Below, one piece after another: positions 34,351 through 50,600 of a stretch of 64,000 nt of DNA. This DNA is from Dryas octopetala. Lineage: Eukaryota > Streptophyta > Magnoliopsida > Rosales > Rosaceae. The position numbers and the translations under genes are program-made. Each line of letters begins with the position of its first letter. Positions within the stretch are counted from its first letter, which is position 1. A model generated the notes under the pieces. It worked only from the letters and a program-made list of their open reading frames with translations. It was not told where the DNA came from and made no database searches. The stretch lies in assembly GCA_963921425.1 (NCBI GenBank), contig OY992832.1, positions 5,642,001 to 5,706,000 of the forward strand, written 5' to 3'.

Positions 34351-35707
34351 TACCATAGAATCAGAACTCAGCGAGAGCCAAATTACCAGTAAGTGTGTAT
34401 GTGTGCGAAGGTACATCATAACAAATTCGAATTTTTTTATGATCATCCATCATGTAATTTTGTCATTCGAAATGCACACAAATCCTGGTCTTTGAAATAA
34501 AAATGTTCTCCCAATGGTTCAGTGAGTAATATATGTGCCTGAATTGATCTTGGTTTGTTGTTAATTTTTTCCTTTTATGGGATAATGGTAGGGAAAAGGG
34601 TAAAGAAGTATCACTTTCCCAAATCATGATGGGGAAGAAAAGAAATGTGGAAAACAGAATGCTATCGCTTTCATAACTAATAAATTTTTTTTTTGGCCAT
34701 TATAAGTAATAAACTTTAAAAGTACTGAAAAGATATAGTATTAGCTACTATAAGTAACAGAAAACGATAGCTAATGCTCACTTAGAAGTTAGAAGTGACA
34801 AAGGGATAAGATAAAACACACTTAATATTATAGAAAATGGTATCCTACTTTCCCAGGTGGTCATGGAATACGTTTTTATGAATTTTCACCAGTGTCTGAT
34901 TAGCTAGCAACCTAGAAAATGGGTATGCATATGTGTAGTGACAAAGCAAACATATATGCCTCACGTTGACTTCACACAGACGTTTCTCATCATGAAGTCA
35001 CATCACAAATTCACAACATAAGCCATTAGGGTTTGATCAAAGTCTTCTGATTGAGAGAGCTCATAATGATTAATACTCTATATCTACAATATACAAAGTA
35101 TTATCTACAATATACAAAGCTTGAACTTGTTCTTTTACCCCATAACATTTTAACATGCGGTACGGCTCCTAGTTTCTTTTACAGGGTCTTATCAGCTGGC
35201 TTTCTTCTTTCTTTTTTGCTTGGTCAATATGAAACTCGCAACTAGGTTCTTGTAATCTTTTTTATTTGTATTATGCTTGACGCACCTTGAATATACAATT
35301 AAACTGCTTTTCAAAGTGTTATACAGGGAAAAGGCAACCATCATCTCTAAATTAACAAAGTCAAACACTCTTTTGTACTTTTAAACTATATAATAAGCAG
35401 ACAGATAACGCAAAAAATAAAAAATCAGCATTATGTCCTTTTGGGTTTTGAAGCCATGATAAGTTGAATATATGGAAGTGGCCAAAAAAAAAAAGTTGAA
35501 TATATGGATCCACTAGAAGAGTTGTGGCTGAGATGCTTCTTTTCCTTCTTCGCATGAAAAGTATTTCAGACCTTCTAAAACTGCTCCAATTACTAACAGC
35601 TATGTATCAAATATAATACTCTGACATGACATGTGTTACTGTATACTGCATGTGTGTTAGACAACCATTAGATCCCAAAAACTTAAACTGTTAGAGAATG
35701 AATCACG

Positions 35708-35710
<3 letters not shown>

Positions 35711-35740
<30 letters not shown>
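35711..35740. repeat. (GA)n microsatellite
   Basis: Fifteen uninterrupted AG units, followed by ATATATA. Confidence 0.9.
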
Positions 35741-35743
<3 letters not shown>

Positions 35744-37108
35744 TATAACAAAGAGTGGGGAATGAGGATCAAACACAAGACCTCTTCAAGCTTCAAGCTA
35801 AGCGTTGAAAGCTATATTAGACAACCATTAGACTCTAAAAACTTAAGTTGTCAAGAAATCGATCAACAATGCATATCAAACTTATTGGCACTACTATGTT
35901 CAACGTTGTTTCGACTTACCAGTAGTAGTTTGCAAAATTGAGGTCTCAGCATGCCTTGATATGTATGGTGAGAGGCTGACTGGCTGAGAGGTTCAAAATT
36001 GATGTTGAGGATAGCGAGCACCCAATTCTCCTCTGGCCGTACCTTAATATGTGTAAGCCAAAACATGGTAGGTCCTTGTATAATTTGTCTAGGAGCATAA
36101 AAGCAAAACTCACACAGCTAGAGACCAATGTAAAGCAAGTATGAGATAGAGCGTGAAGAAGGAGATATGCATGAGGTAGGAAGAGACCAAAAACCATGGT
36201 CTCTATCATGCATGCCCCATAACAAAAAGGGACTAATGCATTAAGCTTTAGGCCAAAGTCTTATGACAACACTAGTTTATGTGTTATGCACGAGGCTTAG
36301 TATACGTTATAACCACCAACCACGCCTTTGGGGAATCACAGAATGCACCAAAACTGAAATCCCCCCATCCAATGTTTTTTGTCTTATAATCACGTAATTA
36401 TATATGGATCAGTAACTATCTTTTGTTTCTTATGATGCCAATCAATGTTGTTATCTTTTGTTTTCTTATGAGCCTTGAAGTTTGTCTCATCTTGTTAATC
36501 CTCACTTATTCTCAGCTCAACACCATCTTACCCTCTCAATCCACTAATGGAGGCAAGGAATCCACTGCATTAATTCTATGAATCCTCAGAATCTATCTTT
36601 TGACAGATGCTAATATCATGAAAAAATTATAGTATTGCCGCTGCTGATAGTATTTTGTCCACTGCATGTTACATCACTAGCCACTTAGTTGTGAATAAAT
36701 TGTGTGCACTTGATTCAAGGGATTCAGATTACTTTCCCGCCCATATATAAATTCTCTTCAGCATAGGTTAATGCTAGTAATAATAGAAAACCATGTGACC
36801 AAAACAATTAATCTTCAGCATAACCATTAATAGATAGTATTCCTTGAAGAGTAAATAGAGATTGATGAGAAGATGGCAGAGGATTAATTTCCTTCTTTAT
36901 TATTCTAAATTGATTGTAGAATTTGTTAATGGGTTAACTATCTAGGTAGGATTGATTGTGATTTGTGAGTGTATACTCTGCTGCTGGAGAGAGAACAATG
37001 TCGACTAATCTGAGAACAGGGACAACAGATCTTAATGATTTGATTTCTGTTTCAGCATTTGTTTTAAAATTATGTATATGTAGTACACATAAATGTGTAT
37101 TAGTTATG

Positions 37109-37130
37109 TATGTACGTACGTACGTACGTA
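37109..37130. repeat. (GTAC)n microsatellite
   Basis: TATGTACGTACGTACGTACG: about five units of a self-complementary tetranucleotide. Confidence 0.85.
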
Positions 37131-37617
37131 TTCCTCTTACAAGATTGATTAGAGCAAGTAACAATATAGCAGCAACCAAATGCAAAGCCAACGTTATATG
37201 AAGAAACAGAGCATATGAGTTCAACTACTCAAAACAACCAAAGTCTAAGCTCTTGGGGTTAGCCCAAGTAAAGAGGGTGGGTGGGAAAATAAGTTAGGAT
37301 TTTGATAAGTTCAGAATTCGATTTCCTCTAATGTAACAAAACTACCAAAGTCTAAAGTAGCCTCTATTATCAAAATTATCTCGAATCTTCTTACAATATG
37401 ATCATTTTTATATTGGTCACTTGCATATGTAGTAGAACTGTAGAACCAGCACTTTTAGTCCTGGAATTTCTCTCTAAGTCTCAACCCAGAGATATTACTC
37501 TGTGCACCTACTCAAGCATTCAGAAATAATTAGGTAATCCTTTTCTTGCCCTCGATCACATATTTCTTAACTCAATCCTTAAATTTCATCCCCGTTATCC
37601 ATTCATAATTCATTATA

Positions 37618-39298
<1,681 letters not shown>

Positions 39299-40282
39299 TT
39301 TTTTATATTAAACATGTAAATGCTGAAAATCTAGTAAAACATTTATGAGTTCTTTCATCATATATATTAAGATTGAAAAATGCTTATTACTCCAACCCTA
39401 TTTCTAAACTTTTGCTTTCCAACTTGCGTTACATTTATTTGCCAGAATTTATTCTTTTATTTTTTGGATTTTTATTATTATAGAGTCTAATGTAAAATAT
39501 CATGTAAGTTGAAAAATAATAATTAAAAAAAGTGTTGGGAGAAATAACATTATATACATTATAAGCGGACTTTTAGCCTTAAATGATTTTGTAGTCCAAT
39601 ATGATTGGATTCCAGCAATAATAGACATGTCAAATCATAAAGCGTAGTATTGGATAACTTGCCAATTAAGGTTGAAGATAGAAGGAAAAGTTAATTTCAG
39701 CAGATAATTGTTCTGATATAATTTAAGAAGTATAATCTATAGAAATATATTTTAATTGTATAATCAATCTATGTCTATCTTATATATTAGGCTTATGGCT
39801 TATCCATTTGCGGTCGGTCATTTCATCCAATTCCAGGGTGGAGGCCATTAGTTAAACAAATAATTAATGCAATGAGCGGCATCAACCTAGCATGGATCAG
39901 TTATCTAACGAAAAAAATCTATTTGGATCCTTAAAGTAGTCAATTGTAGTGTCATACTGTCATCAACTGTTAAAAAGGTGGTAATTCTGATCATGATGCA
40001 TGGGATGGTAACCACATCACTATTGCAAATTTGCAATATTTGATTTGATCAAGGCTGGATATCCTTGGTTTATCTACAATTTTGGCTGGATACCTTGGCC
40101 AAAAAAAAGGCTGGATACGATTGCGTCGGAAAGCAATATAATACCCACGAACTTAATAAGACAAACTCACAAACATAACACGTATATAGGACAACGTTAA
40201 TTCATATATTTTATATATATACACGTACCACATCCACTAATTAAGTTTATAATTACGACAAAAATAGTCATGTTCGAAGATC
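39299..40282. other. Intergenic, upstream of the second CLE gene
   Basis: AT-rich DNA, nothing recognised until the TATA box at 40283. Confidence 0.45.
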
Positions 40283-40290
40283 TATAAATA
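40283..40290 (+). promoter_or_regulatory. TATA box of the second CLE gene
   Basis: TATAAATA about 100 bases ahead of the ATG at 40391. Confidence 0.6.
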
Positions 40291-40390
40291 ACCACGAACT
40301 TGTAATTAAACATATCAGCCCAGAACATACTGGATATATAGTTCCACTTTGATAGAGTAGTACATGCATGATATTAATTGAGAGCTGGAA

Positions 40391-40684
40391 ATGACAAAAT
40401 TGATAGGTTTGAGGTTGTTCAATATTATGATATTGTTGGTGTTGCTCCTATCATCATCAGCAAGGAGTACCCAAGCTCGATCTTTGAAGAATAACGTGGT
40501 AAGTAGCAGCCAAATGTTATTCCGAGCTACCTTTAAATATCAAGTTGAAGTTGCCAAGGTAACAAAAGTCCACCAAGAGGTGGTGGGAGGGGGAGAGTAT
40601 ACAAAAGAAAGCAAGTACGAGCATCAACCTATGAGAGTCAGTCCCGGAGGACCTGACCCTCATCATCATTTTCTAAATAATTAA
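40391..40684 (+). CDS. CLE peptide precursor (A-type)
   Basis: An intronless frame of 97 aa. A hydrophobic signal peptide occupies about residues 8-29 (FNIMILLVLLLSSSARSTQA). A variable region follows, and the CLE motif RVSPGGPDPHHH spans residues 82-93, with a short FLNN tail. The motif differs from the first gene only at position 10 (H for R). It has the same layout and orientation as the gene 6 kb upstream, from which an MULE insertion separates it. A role as a secreted ligand of CLV1/BAM receptor kinases is inferred from the family. Confidence 0.94.
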   Translation: MTKLIGLRLFNIMILLVLLLSSSARSTQARSLKNNVVSSSQMLFRATFKYQVEVAKVTKVHQEVVGGGEYTKESKYEHQPMRVSPGGPDPHHHFLNN

Positions 40685-43600
40685 TTAGATTGCTAATTCC
40701 TGGCCAAAATAAATTAGATAGCTAATAATTAGCTAATTGCTTTTTTTTTTTTTCTTTTTTCTTTCTTCCTCTTATTTCGTGGATCAGATGTAGTAGGACG
40801 AGTATACATATGCAATGATCGAGCTGTAATCCGTCATGGTTCAAGATAAATATGCACTTTCTTAATTATATATATATTTGCTAGCTACTCATGGATTGTG
40901 TTTTCAAACTTCTAAATATATAACAGCTCAAAGAGAGTATATGATTAGTTGATCAATAGATACCAGTCACAAGCAGAATTAAGAGATGTGGAAAAATTAA
41001 TATAAAGAACTCGTTATAGATTCAAATGATCACATGCATATTACAGATGGGTCTTAATTTCATGATCAGTACGTTATTAGGATGAAAGAAGAGCAAATAA
41101 AGAACGATCATTATATTTATAATTAAGCAAGGAAATGAGGGAAAGAAAAAAAAAAACAAATAAAAGAGCATGGAATCGAAGCAAGGGTCAACTAATATAA
41201 AATAGGTTTCATTTAGCTTTGGATCGACCGTACGTCTTGTCTGTATATCAATTGATTCAATTCCACAATTCATCTTTTATGTTTATTGCTTGCATCATTC
41301 GGGTGCATTAATTTGACCTCAACCAATTAAAGAACAAAAAAAAAAAAAAGTATTATAATGTAGATATCGTGTGCTAATTCCTTAAAGATAACACATCTAT
41401 CTACTTATCTATGAAGAAGGGCAGTCACTCTCTACTTACATTAATTATGTCATGTGACTTGTTATAAATTTAAAACTACTAAGTGGCAGTCACTCTCTAC
41501 TTACCACTTGTGTTATATGATGATATTTAAGCTGGTTCAACATCTAATGTGAACTAATGCTCTGCATATATCGACTCATTTATCCCTTGAAATGATTATA
41601 TATTTTCAGGCTCCTTCTATTAAGAGATTTTTTAAATAATTTTATTTAAGAGATCCCTTATAGGACCAACTCCATATAGTATTTTAATGATTCGAACCGT
41701 CTATTTTTTAGGTTTATATAATAGATCATCTTTGTAAAAAATAAGATAAATTGAAAATCATTACGCTATCAAACTTTGATTAAATAAATAAATGAACTAA
41801 ATATTTTCGATAAACACTTGAAATAATGACCATTTAATCAACCGTCAAATGATTTTTGATTAACTTAATTTTTTGCAAGGACGATTCCTCAATGAAAAAA
41901 AAAAAAAAACAAAAACAATTATGATCATCAAAATATAATGTGGAGTGGACCCCACAAGAGATTCCTTAAATAAGCACATCAATAGAAGAGGCATGATATA
42001 GATATATATATGTTATATACTACTTGTCTATATCTTAAGACCACTTCCTAAGTTCCAAGTAGTTTTGAAAGATACAAGATCATAAAAATTTGAAAAAAAA
42101 AAAAAAAAAAAAAAAGAATACCAAATGAAAGGGACAAGTCCTTCCATGAAAGTTTCTTAATAATGAATTTAGATGCTCTACTAATCTTTTGTGTAGTAAT
42201 TTTATAATAATTAATTAAAACTATATTATTATTAAAGAGAGAAGTGACTCAACTTCTCAAATCACAGTGGAGAAGGGGGTGAAGCTTTGTTAACTTTGCT
42301 TGTCCATCATCTCCTACTTATCACAAACTTTGAAGTAAGCCAGTTGCACCAGCTGAATTTGGAGGACACACTGAAATTAGCATCAAATCTAACACAAAGT
42401 GATCCATCAGCCTAATTTGTTTGGCAGCTGTTACTATTAGTAGGAATATATAAGATCGACGACATACAAGATGCACAAAATCTAGCTCTGACTGCTTTTG
42501 GAAGTATATATCTATATATGTGAGTGTGAGTCCAAAGCATGGATATGAATCGATTTAGTGCGCATTATTAATGCAAGCCCTTAAAATTTAGAAACTAGCC
42601 AAAGGTTTGACACACAAATACACAATGCTAAAGCAAATATTTTAACACCATGTGTTCGATCGCAAAATGCCAAATTTCATTTCTAGTTAGCACGCGCGCA
42701 TGGTTATAATTAAGCGCACATACTTAGAAGCCCACTCGCCTCCTTTGTGAACATAGCATGCATATGCTTCTAAGTTCTAAGGTACCATTGAACAAGCTAG
42801 TGCATAGTAACATTCTAACACTTAGAGAACCTCTTCTAGATGACACATAATTTATGACTTAACATTATAAGGTTTACTTTTCAAGTTTTAAATGTCAATT
42901 ATAAACTTTAAATTTATATATTTTGACCCATATAAAATATTGTAAATTCTAACGACAAGTCTTATCATTCAAACAACATAGAATTTCAAATGTCTCGTAA
43001 TTGAAAATGACGACAGTAGCCTACAAGGTATATTCTATTTCCATCCTCTCATAAACTGAACCCCACATTTTCTTTATAGGAAATTAATTAAGGTGGTATC
43101 TTTTGGTTACATAAGAAGAGGTTAATTAATTAACATACACCAAAAGGAGGAAGAAAAATGCTAATTTAGGGGGAAAAGGAAAAAATACCTTGTTTTATTA
43201 AAGATTAATGTAAAATGACATATGGGATGACATGTGGAATATTCTGTAAAGTTCACAGACAGAGTTGCATGTAAAGAACTTGCGATGACAAGACAAACGA
43301 TTCACAATGGAGTTTAATTGGTAGCAAATAAAATTAAGATTAGGCCAAAATTGACAAATGTAAAGACTTGTTGCTTTGCTACTTTGTTAATTTCTTTTTC
43401 TCGTAATGGCAATCTACACAGTGCATGAGGCCAACTATAAAAACTACCACGTACCCCAGTCCACGTAAGAATATGACAACATGAAGCACTATAAATATAT
43501 TAAATATTAATAAGTGTGTGATCATCATAAGGAACAATTTTAATTGAACAATGTCGATCCCTCCCCTTTAAGTTAATTAATACCAAATTAGGACCAACAA

Positions 43601-45172
43601 AAAAGTCTATAAATACCCACAAGTCACAGCCTTCAAACTTTAAACCACACTAATTGGTAAAGAATATTCCAACCAGGCTTATTGTCGTGCTTTTTTTTTT
43701 TTTTTTTCATTTGAAAGGATTGAATTCGATCACCAACTCAATCCAATTTTAGAAAGAAGGAAACTATCAAGCTAAGTAGGGCAGCAATATCTGTTGGTAG
43801 CTCCAACCTAGCTCCCAGCAAAATATTTATTCACATCGAGCAAGTCAGAGAAGCAATTGGTCTACATATATCAGGTGGGACATGGTCAATCAATTCAGAT
43901 AACAAACAGGACCCAAAACCTCAACATCAAATCTCCATCTTTTCTTTCTTCTTATAAATTTCTTTCTTAATTTTGATAGGCGGTGTAACGACTCAAGGCC
44001 TCTTCCGAAAATGCTAGCGCAAATGCATAGCATTTACATGAACATTGGGTTAAAAAAAAAAAAAAATCGGTTTGTTCAGTAAAAAAAAATGGTGCAGAAG
44101 CCCTTTTCTCTTTTTTTTCTTCATTTTTATATCCCTTAATCCAAACCCAAAAGATTCCCTGAATCTTAGAGTAAGAAAAAAAATGTTCTGAATTCCTTTT
44201 TTTTTCTTTCTTCCCTAATTAAACTATCCATTTTTATTGGGCTTGGCCTGACTATTTGATATTGTGTTGGATCAGATATTTGGGTTGTGGTAGCATGCAG
44301 GTTGGGTCAGATTGCTAGAACTATAACCTGAATAAGGACACCATGCCATTTTCGTGAAGTTCCAAAATGCCTAGACACGCCAATAGGTAGGATCGGAACC
44401 CAAATAGACTATCAGAATAAGTGCGTGTGTGAAGTGTGACCGCATGGTTTGGGTTGTAGGTTGGACTTAGGTTCTGAAAACCTTATTTGTAACCCAACCC
44501 AATCTAAAACTAAATGGGCCTTAGCTTCTGAACTGGCCCAAGTTCAGGTTGGATTCGCATTTGGGCTAACTTACCCATGTTGATGTTGGTCAAATTTAAT
44601 TACCTTTTTGCCCATTAAATGGAATCTAACATTTAGGCCATGTACTACAAGTCTACAACATGGTGTTTTCCACCAAGAGAGATCGTTGTGTAAATTATAA
44701 GTTTATACATATATAACGTGGAGGTAATTTTTGTAAAAAGAAAAAATTATTTGTACCATAAATTTTTAAATCACTTTGATATTTCCTCTTTATTAGATGT
44801 AAGACTCAATTATATTGGTAAGTGTCACTTCTATTAAAAGTGGTATAAATGTGACCTAAATAGATCGACCTATTGAGTATCTAAATTAAGTTATTTACTT
44901 TACAAAAAATGTATGAGTATGTAATGAGCAAGGTCTTAATCTTGTCCACTTGATTCTTGAGAAAGTATATGTCAATCAAATAAGACAATTGACAAATAGA
45001 TAGAGTTAGCACAAAATTATTTGACACGATTAATTAAACAAGTTATGTTAGTATAAATTAGTACTCGAGATAAACTTACCACAACATTGATACAACATGA
45101 CTCTGACTCGATGAGTATCCTTAATTAGCTAGTTAGGATTGATTCTCCTATGTTCCACTAACAAAGTTGTGG
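40685..45172. other. Long intergenic stretch
   Basis: AT-rich, poly(A)-dotted DNA. Includes a MITE-like inverted repeat unit at 41611-41985 (own entry). An isolated TATAAATACCC box at about 43607 has no gene behind it that I can see, and there is a GC-richer block at 44220-44660 of unknown origin. No supportable ORF. Confidence 0.4.
41611..41985. mobile_element. MITE-like unit with imperfect inverted ends
   Basis: The left end (CTCCTTCTATTAAGAG..., then AAGAGATCCCTTATAGGACC) and the reverse complement of the right end (CCTCTTCTATTGATG..., then AGGAATCTCTTGTGGGGTCC) align over about 60 bases with gaps. The interior is AT-rich and non-coding. No clear target duplication was found, so the superfamily is open. 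Confidence 0.5.
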
Positions 45173-45479
45173 TATAAAATATATAGTGGGTAATTTTAAA
45201 CCCCCTAACCAACTTAAAAATTTTCCTAAACCTCTACCCATCTAGAAACTCTCTCAAAACCCCCTAAAACTTATAATACCTTTTTTACCTTTCTGACGGA
45301 CTCTAACGTGCGCGCTGACGCACTCTGATGTGTGCGCTGACGCTCTCTGACGCGAGTTGACGTGGATCAGTGAAAAAAATATAATTTTACATTATTATTA
45401 ATTAGAATAAAAAAATAATTTCACCATTATTTTCTACGGAAAAAAAAAACAATTACACCTTTATTTGAAAAAAAATAAC

Positions 45480-45840
45480 AATTATATCAATTCAGTGTTT
45501 CACTAGAGACTAAATTTAGTTTTAGTCTGAATTCAATTTAAGTGAATTCAGTTTCAGTGCATTCATTAAATTCAAATTCAATTACACCTTTACTTGAAAC
45601 AAAAAAAAAAACAATTACATCAATTCAATTTCACTAAAGACTAAATTCAGTTTCAGTCTGAATTCAGTTTCACTAAAAACTAAATCACTGATAATAAATT
45701 CCTAAAACAGAATTCAGTAACCTAAAATCATAAAACTAAACTGAATTCATTGAAATTAAATTAAATTTCAGTGAATTCAAATTCAGTTTCACTTAATGCA
45801 CTGAAATTGAATTTAGTGAAACTGAATTCAGTGAAACTCA
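45480..45840. repeat. Degenerate GAATTCAGTTTCACT repeats
   Basis: Words such as GAATTCAGTTTCAGT, TTCACTAAA and their complements recur many times in 360 bases in both orientations, which would give a weakly foldable array inside the left arm of the MULE-like element. Confidence 0.6.
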
Positions 45841-46498
45841 AACCCTAAACTATGTCATCGGCGTCCACATCTCCGATCTCAAACTCAAACCATAGACTAC
45901 ACCGTTGTCGTCCAGATTTTGAATATTCGACTACCTCACATGCGTCGAGTACACGACTCATAAAATACACTTATGCAATAAAGGCTAATAACTCATAGCT
46001 GGAGTAATAACTCATAGCTGGAGTGATAACTAAAGCTGGAGTACCCCGGATAGAGATCGGAACCCCGTTCTGGGTACACCAATTATAGTAGCAACAGCCC
46101 CTAAGCCGGTCGGTATCGTTCAAAAGCCACTGTAGTTGAGAGGGTCCCCATCAATGTGCTCGGTAATGATGTAGTCATCGCTAGTGTCTTCATAAATAAG
46201 ATCTTTATTGAATTGAATGAAAATGCCCCCCACCACTCACTTTATAGGAATAAATATATATACTATTTATAAGAATAAATATATATACATTTATAATAGA
46301 ATAAATGAATCACCTTTTTCACTTCTCCCAACCATGCAATGAACTCTGATCCTTTGGTCCTATACAACAGTAATCACCAAAAGCGTGAGGTTGCCTAGAT
46401 CTGTTTCCACCTGCAAATTTGATTCATAATATGTATTTCAGGACCACAATTTCATTCAGAATTCATCTAAAACTCACAGTTCACCACTACAAAATAGC

Positions 46499-46975
46499 AA
46501 TCAGACAACGGATATTCACCGTTGTCTGAGTTTATAAATTTACCGTCGTCTAATCGAGTGTTGTCTATTCATACCCCCAATAGACAACGGATAAAATCCG
46601 TTGTCCTGGTGCACCTACACAACGGTTATATATTAACCACCGTTGTATATACGACCTTTAAAATCAATGATTTGGAAGATACCGTTGTTGAGTGCCAATT
46701 TAAACATCGGTTTATGTTTAAAAACCGATGTTTATATATATGTTAAACAACGGTTATGTTAAGTAAAGAATTGGTTTTACAACTATTTTAGGTCGAAACA
46801 CGAGGTGTAATAGCCATTAAAACAACGGGTTTTTGTTCAAAACCGTTGTCTAATCTATTGAATAATATGTGTATTGCCATGTCTATAGGTGTTTCAAACT
46901 ACGGTGTTTTATATGAAACCGTTGTATTCATGCATTAAGAAAATTAAATATTAACCATATAACCGTTGTATATAC
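46499..46975. repeat. CACTA subterminal motif array, 3' side
   Basis: The heptamer ACAACGG or its complement CCGTTGT occurs about a dozen times in 480 bases, in both orientations, often as hairpins (for example ACAACGGATATTCACCGTTGT at the extreme end). In En/Spm such subterminal repeats bind the TNPA-type protein. Confidence 0.8.
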
Positions 46976-47672
46976 TTATTTGGTACATCGATTTTTGGAT
47001 TAGAAACTGTTGTATGAAGGTACTTAGCACAATGGCTTCTTAAGATTTGTGTGGTATTCTTAAGAATTAGACAATGGTTTATTATATTGAACCAATGTAA
47101 GTCAGGGGCACAGACCACGCTTTTGATCGAAAAACTGTTGTATAATGTGCCTGTTTACATCACTTTTTAGAAACTCCCAATTGTCTTTGACCACAATGCA
47201 ATTATGAACAAACAATGCAGAATCTGATTGATGAGATAGGTTGTTTTGGTACAACCATTAATTGATTCCCTTCATAATTAACATTCCTAATAAATTATAC
47301 ATTTACAAAATACCAATTCACAATAATAAAGGATTGGAATTTCTAATATAACCAAATAATATAAGATATTTAAAGGTAGTAATTGTATATATGTACCTTG
47401 CTCCCTTAACCCAATTTCATTCACAAAACCAGCCATATATGCCATAAACAAAAACCCTCCATATATACCTTTCCAAAAAACTAGGCATCAATCTAATGAA
47501 TCAACCTAATTGCTGCCATATATATATCAAAATATTATCCAGCAGCTAGCCTATCAATCATCCCAAGCTAATCTAGCAAAGTAATCAATATATCATATAT
47601 ACCCAAAGCTAGTCTAGCTAAACATATGGCCTACGTAAAAAAGGTGTCATGCAAAAATCCAACCAGAAATGT

Positions 47673-50600
47673 CTACATAAACTGGCCCACGAAGTTTGCC
47701 CATTCAGCCCGGACTTCATCGATATCTTCTTGGGTATAAGTGTTGTCCTGCCTTCGTTCCCACTGAAACAAGGCAAACATGGAGTACTAATTAAAAATAA
47801 AATTCAACCAAAAATTTTATGTAACAAAGATAATGATGTAACACCACAAATAGAAAGAAGAGGATTAGTTCTAAATCTCAATGTCCCAACCTCCCTGGCC
47901 CTCTATATTTGTGATGGCATGTCACTATCCCTGCTTGCATTTCATTTGTTCATATTGTTTTTTTTTTTGGGGGGGTAAGAGGCATTTGTTAATCTATGGT
48001 CTCAATTTAAAATTCATCTATTTCTAAGACCCATTTCCCATCTTTGTTCGGTTAATTGAAAGCAGTTGAGGTTCCTGGGACTATCAAGGTGGCGCCAACA
48101 AACACTTCCAAAACTTGAGCAAGCATATTCTATTATTACATTGTGAAGCTCAAGGTCTAAACAATTTATAAGTCATTTTGACATGATATTATATAGCTCC
48201 TAAGAGTAGCAAGGGTTCAAAATGTCGAAGTAAAAGACAATTATCATATCACTGCTCATACCAAAAACATGACCAACATAATGTCAGGTTGGCTGACTAA
48301 TTCATACCTTATTCACAAAAGCTAAGCCCTCATCTTCAATTATTTCCTTCATAAAGCGCATAACAAAATAACCACACTCCTTGTCACTTGGTTGTTGAGG
48401 AATGCCCTAAATACAAATAAACATTAATTAGAATGAGCACATATATAGTTCATTTAGCAATTTGTTATTTGATGTTTAAAGCAAACAAGCCAACCTACCG
48501 CCATATTTTTCCAAATTATTGTTTTACGCCCTTGCCTATTCACTTGAGCATTGAATATTTTAATCCCGCTGTGGCATGATCGAAAAACCAAATGATTTCA
48601 ACACTTTATGAGATATAGAGTGAAATTATAAACTGATGACAAAAAAATTACAGCCTTACTTGTCCACAACAGTTCTCCATTCATCACCGATCAGACGCCT
48701 TCTCATTGGGTCCATAAAATAGACAATCTCCTTCTCCGGATTGATAACCGTCAACATCCAATGATTTCTACGCATTTAAAATTCTCTTTAAATACATTAC
48801 ATGGCTGGAAATGTGTATTTACATTGACAATCAAAGATATTTTAACATTGAATAACTTACCCGGAATTGTAAGGGACTAAAAAAATCTTATCGTTAGAAG
48901 ACGTGGCGAACCTATCTGCCAAGTGCCGTGTTCTTTCCGTTACAGTTCCACACCCTATTGCACCAGTTCGAGCAGGGTCTACGAAACCAACCATGTTTAC
49001 CATCTTTGATCTCTTCACCACATTGTACAAGTACCTAAAAAATATTTAGCAAGTCAAATAGCTAGCATGATTGAATAATCTCATCTTTTTTGCTGGATAT
49101 TAATATGTAAAAATCCCCTATTCATTTTTTTTACCTCATGTAAACCACAATACAGTTGGCTGATATTTCAACCATGCCACCAAATTGGGTAATATCTTCG
49201 GACAGTATGTAGGTTCTACGAGCTGCCCCAAAAACGTCCGCCTCTATTTCAAAGTTGATTGTTAATCCCTCATTCATTACATTTTGTGCATACATGCACA
49301 ACAACTTCAGTGGCGTAGGCATTGCTTGCAGGTTCAACACAATTCCCTTCATCCTATCTTGCTTCTCATCTTTTGCTTTCTTCAACACAATCTTGTCCTG
49401 CCCAGCACACATCCAAAGCACATATAACATTATAAAAATTAATTGTAGGGCTGGGTTTCAATTCATTCAAACCTCAATGGAGTACTTATAATCATCAAAA
49501 ATCAATATGTTGTATTAGTTGACTACTTAATTTGTACATGCAGAGAGGGGTAATGGCCAAGTATTATTATAAATTTATAATAATACTTTGAAACAAGGTT
49601 TATAGTCAAATTATTGTATGTGAATTCAAATAAGTTGGGATGAAATATATACCTTCAAAACAATTTTCTTGTCCTGCCCAGATTCCAGGTGGACACAATC
49701 AGCATCCACATCGATCTTCTGCGTGTCTTTCTTGTCCACCTGCTGTTCAGCATTCTTCTTCATTTCCTTCTCCACATTTTCTTCAATATTGTCCTCAACT
49801 TTGTTCAGAATAAGAGTCTTCTTGACTGCATTGGTGCTTGCTTTATCAGAGCCATATCCAACAGTATGAGGAGTTGATGGAGTACCGGGATTAGGGGCTA
49901 ACATCTCAGGGGTTGGTCCCTCAGCCTTGGAATTCTTCCCTTCCTCTATTTCATGAATTTTCTCCATCCAATATTTTCGTTCCTCAGCTATTATCTTCTC
50001 CCGCTCCTCTTCCATGATCTGTTTGACACTATCTCTGATTGTGTCTTTTATACTCTTTCTTGGAGGGAGCCTAAAGTAAGAACTAGGCTTTACATAACCT
50101 CCCACAGCTCTAACTCGCCCCGAGTGCTCAGGGGTCCCTAATGCCATTGTTAGCACATCAGTGGTACCAGAAATAGATAATGTGCCATCAGCTACCTGTT
50201 TCTTCAAATCCTCCTGAAACAATATATGTCTTATAAATAAACAAGGACAAATAAAGTTGATTTCAAATTTAAAAAGAAGTCAACATTGTCAGATCCAACA
50301 TTGGTAGGATTATAATCAATACAATATCAGTAGCTTACTTACAATTCTGGCAGCAGTCTCCGCTACCTTTGCATTTGGGATCTTCCCACTTTTATCTTCG
50401 TGTGCTTTAATCCAAAGGGATGCCCGATCAAACTCCGCATCAGGCATTGTTTTCAGCTTTAAAACAAACAAATGATTAACATGTTAATAAACTTGATTAA
50501 CATCTTAATATATATATTCAACCAAGGCAGTTAAAATTCACACTAACCAGTTCATCCTCCAAACCAGCATACCCTTTACGCGATAGTCTATGACGATACT

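Larger units (their letters stand above)
34351..37617. other. Intergenic between the first CLE gene and a Pack-MULE
   Basis: AT-rich DNA with microsatellites (own entries) and a 40-base phrase TAGACAACCATTAGA...AAAACTTAA repeated at about 35658 and 35817 on either side of the (GA)n tract. The repeated phrase and its surroundings look like debris of an old LTR element. I see no supportable gene. Confidence 0.4.

Noticed and set aside
43600-43680. TATAAATACCC box with a leader-like sequence, similar to the CLE promoters
   Set aside because: No CLE motif or other supportable frame follows within 1 kb on that strand.
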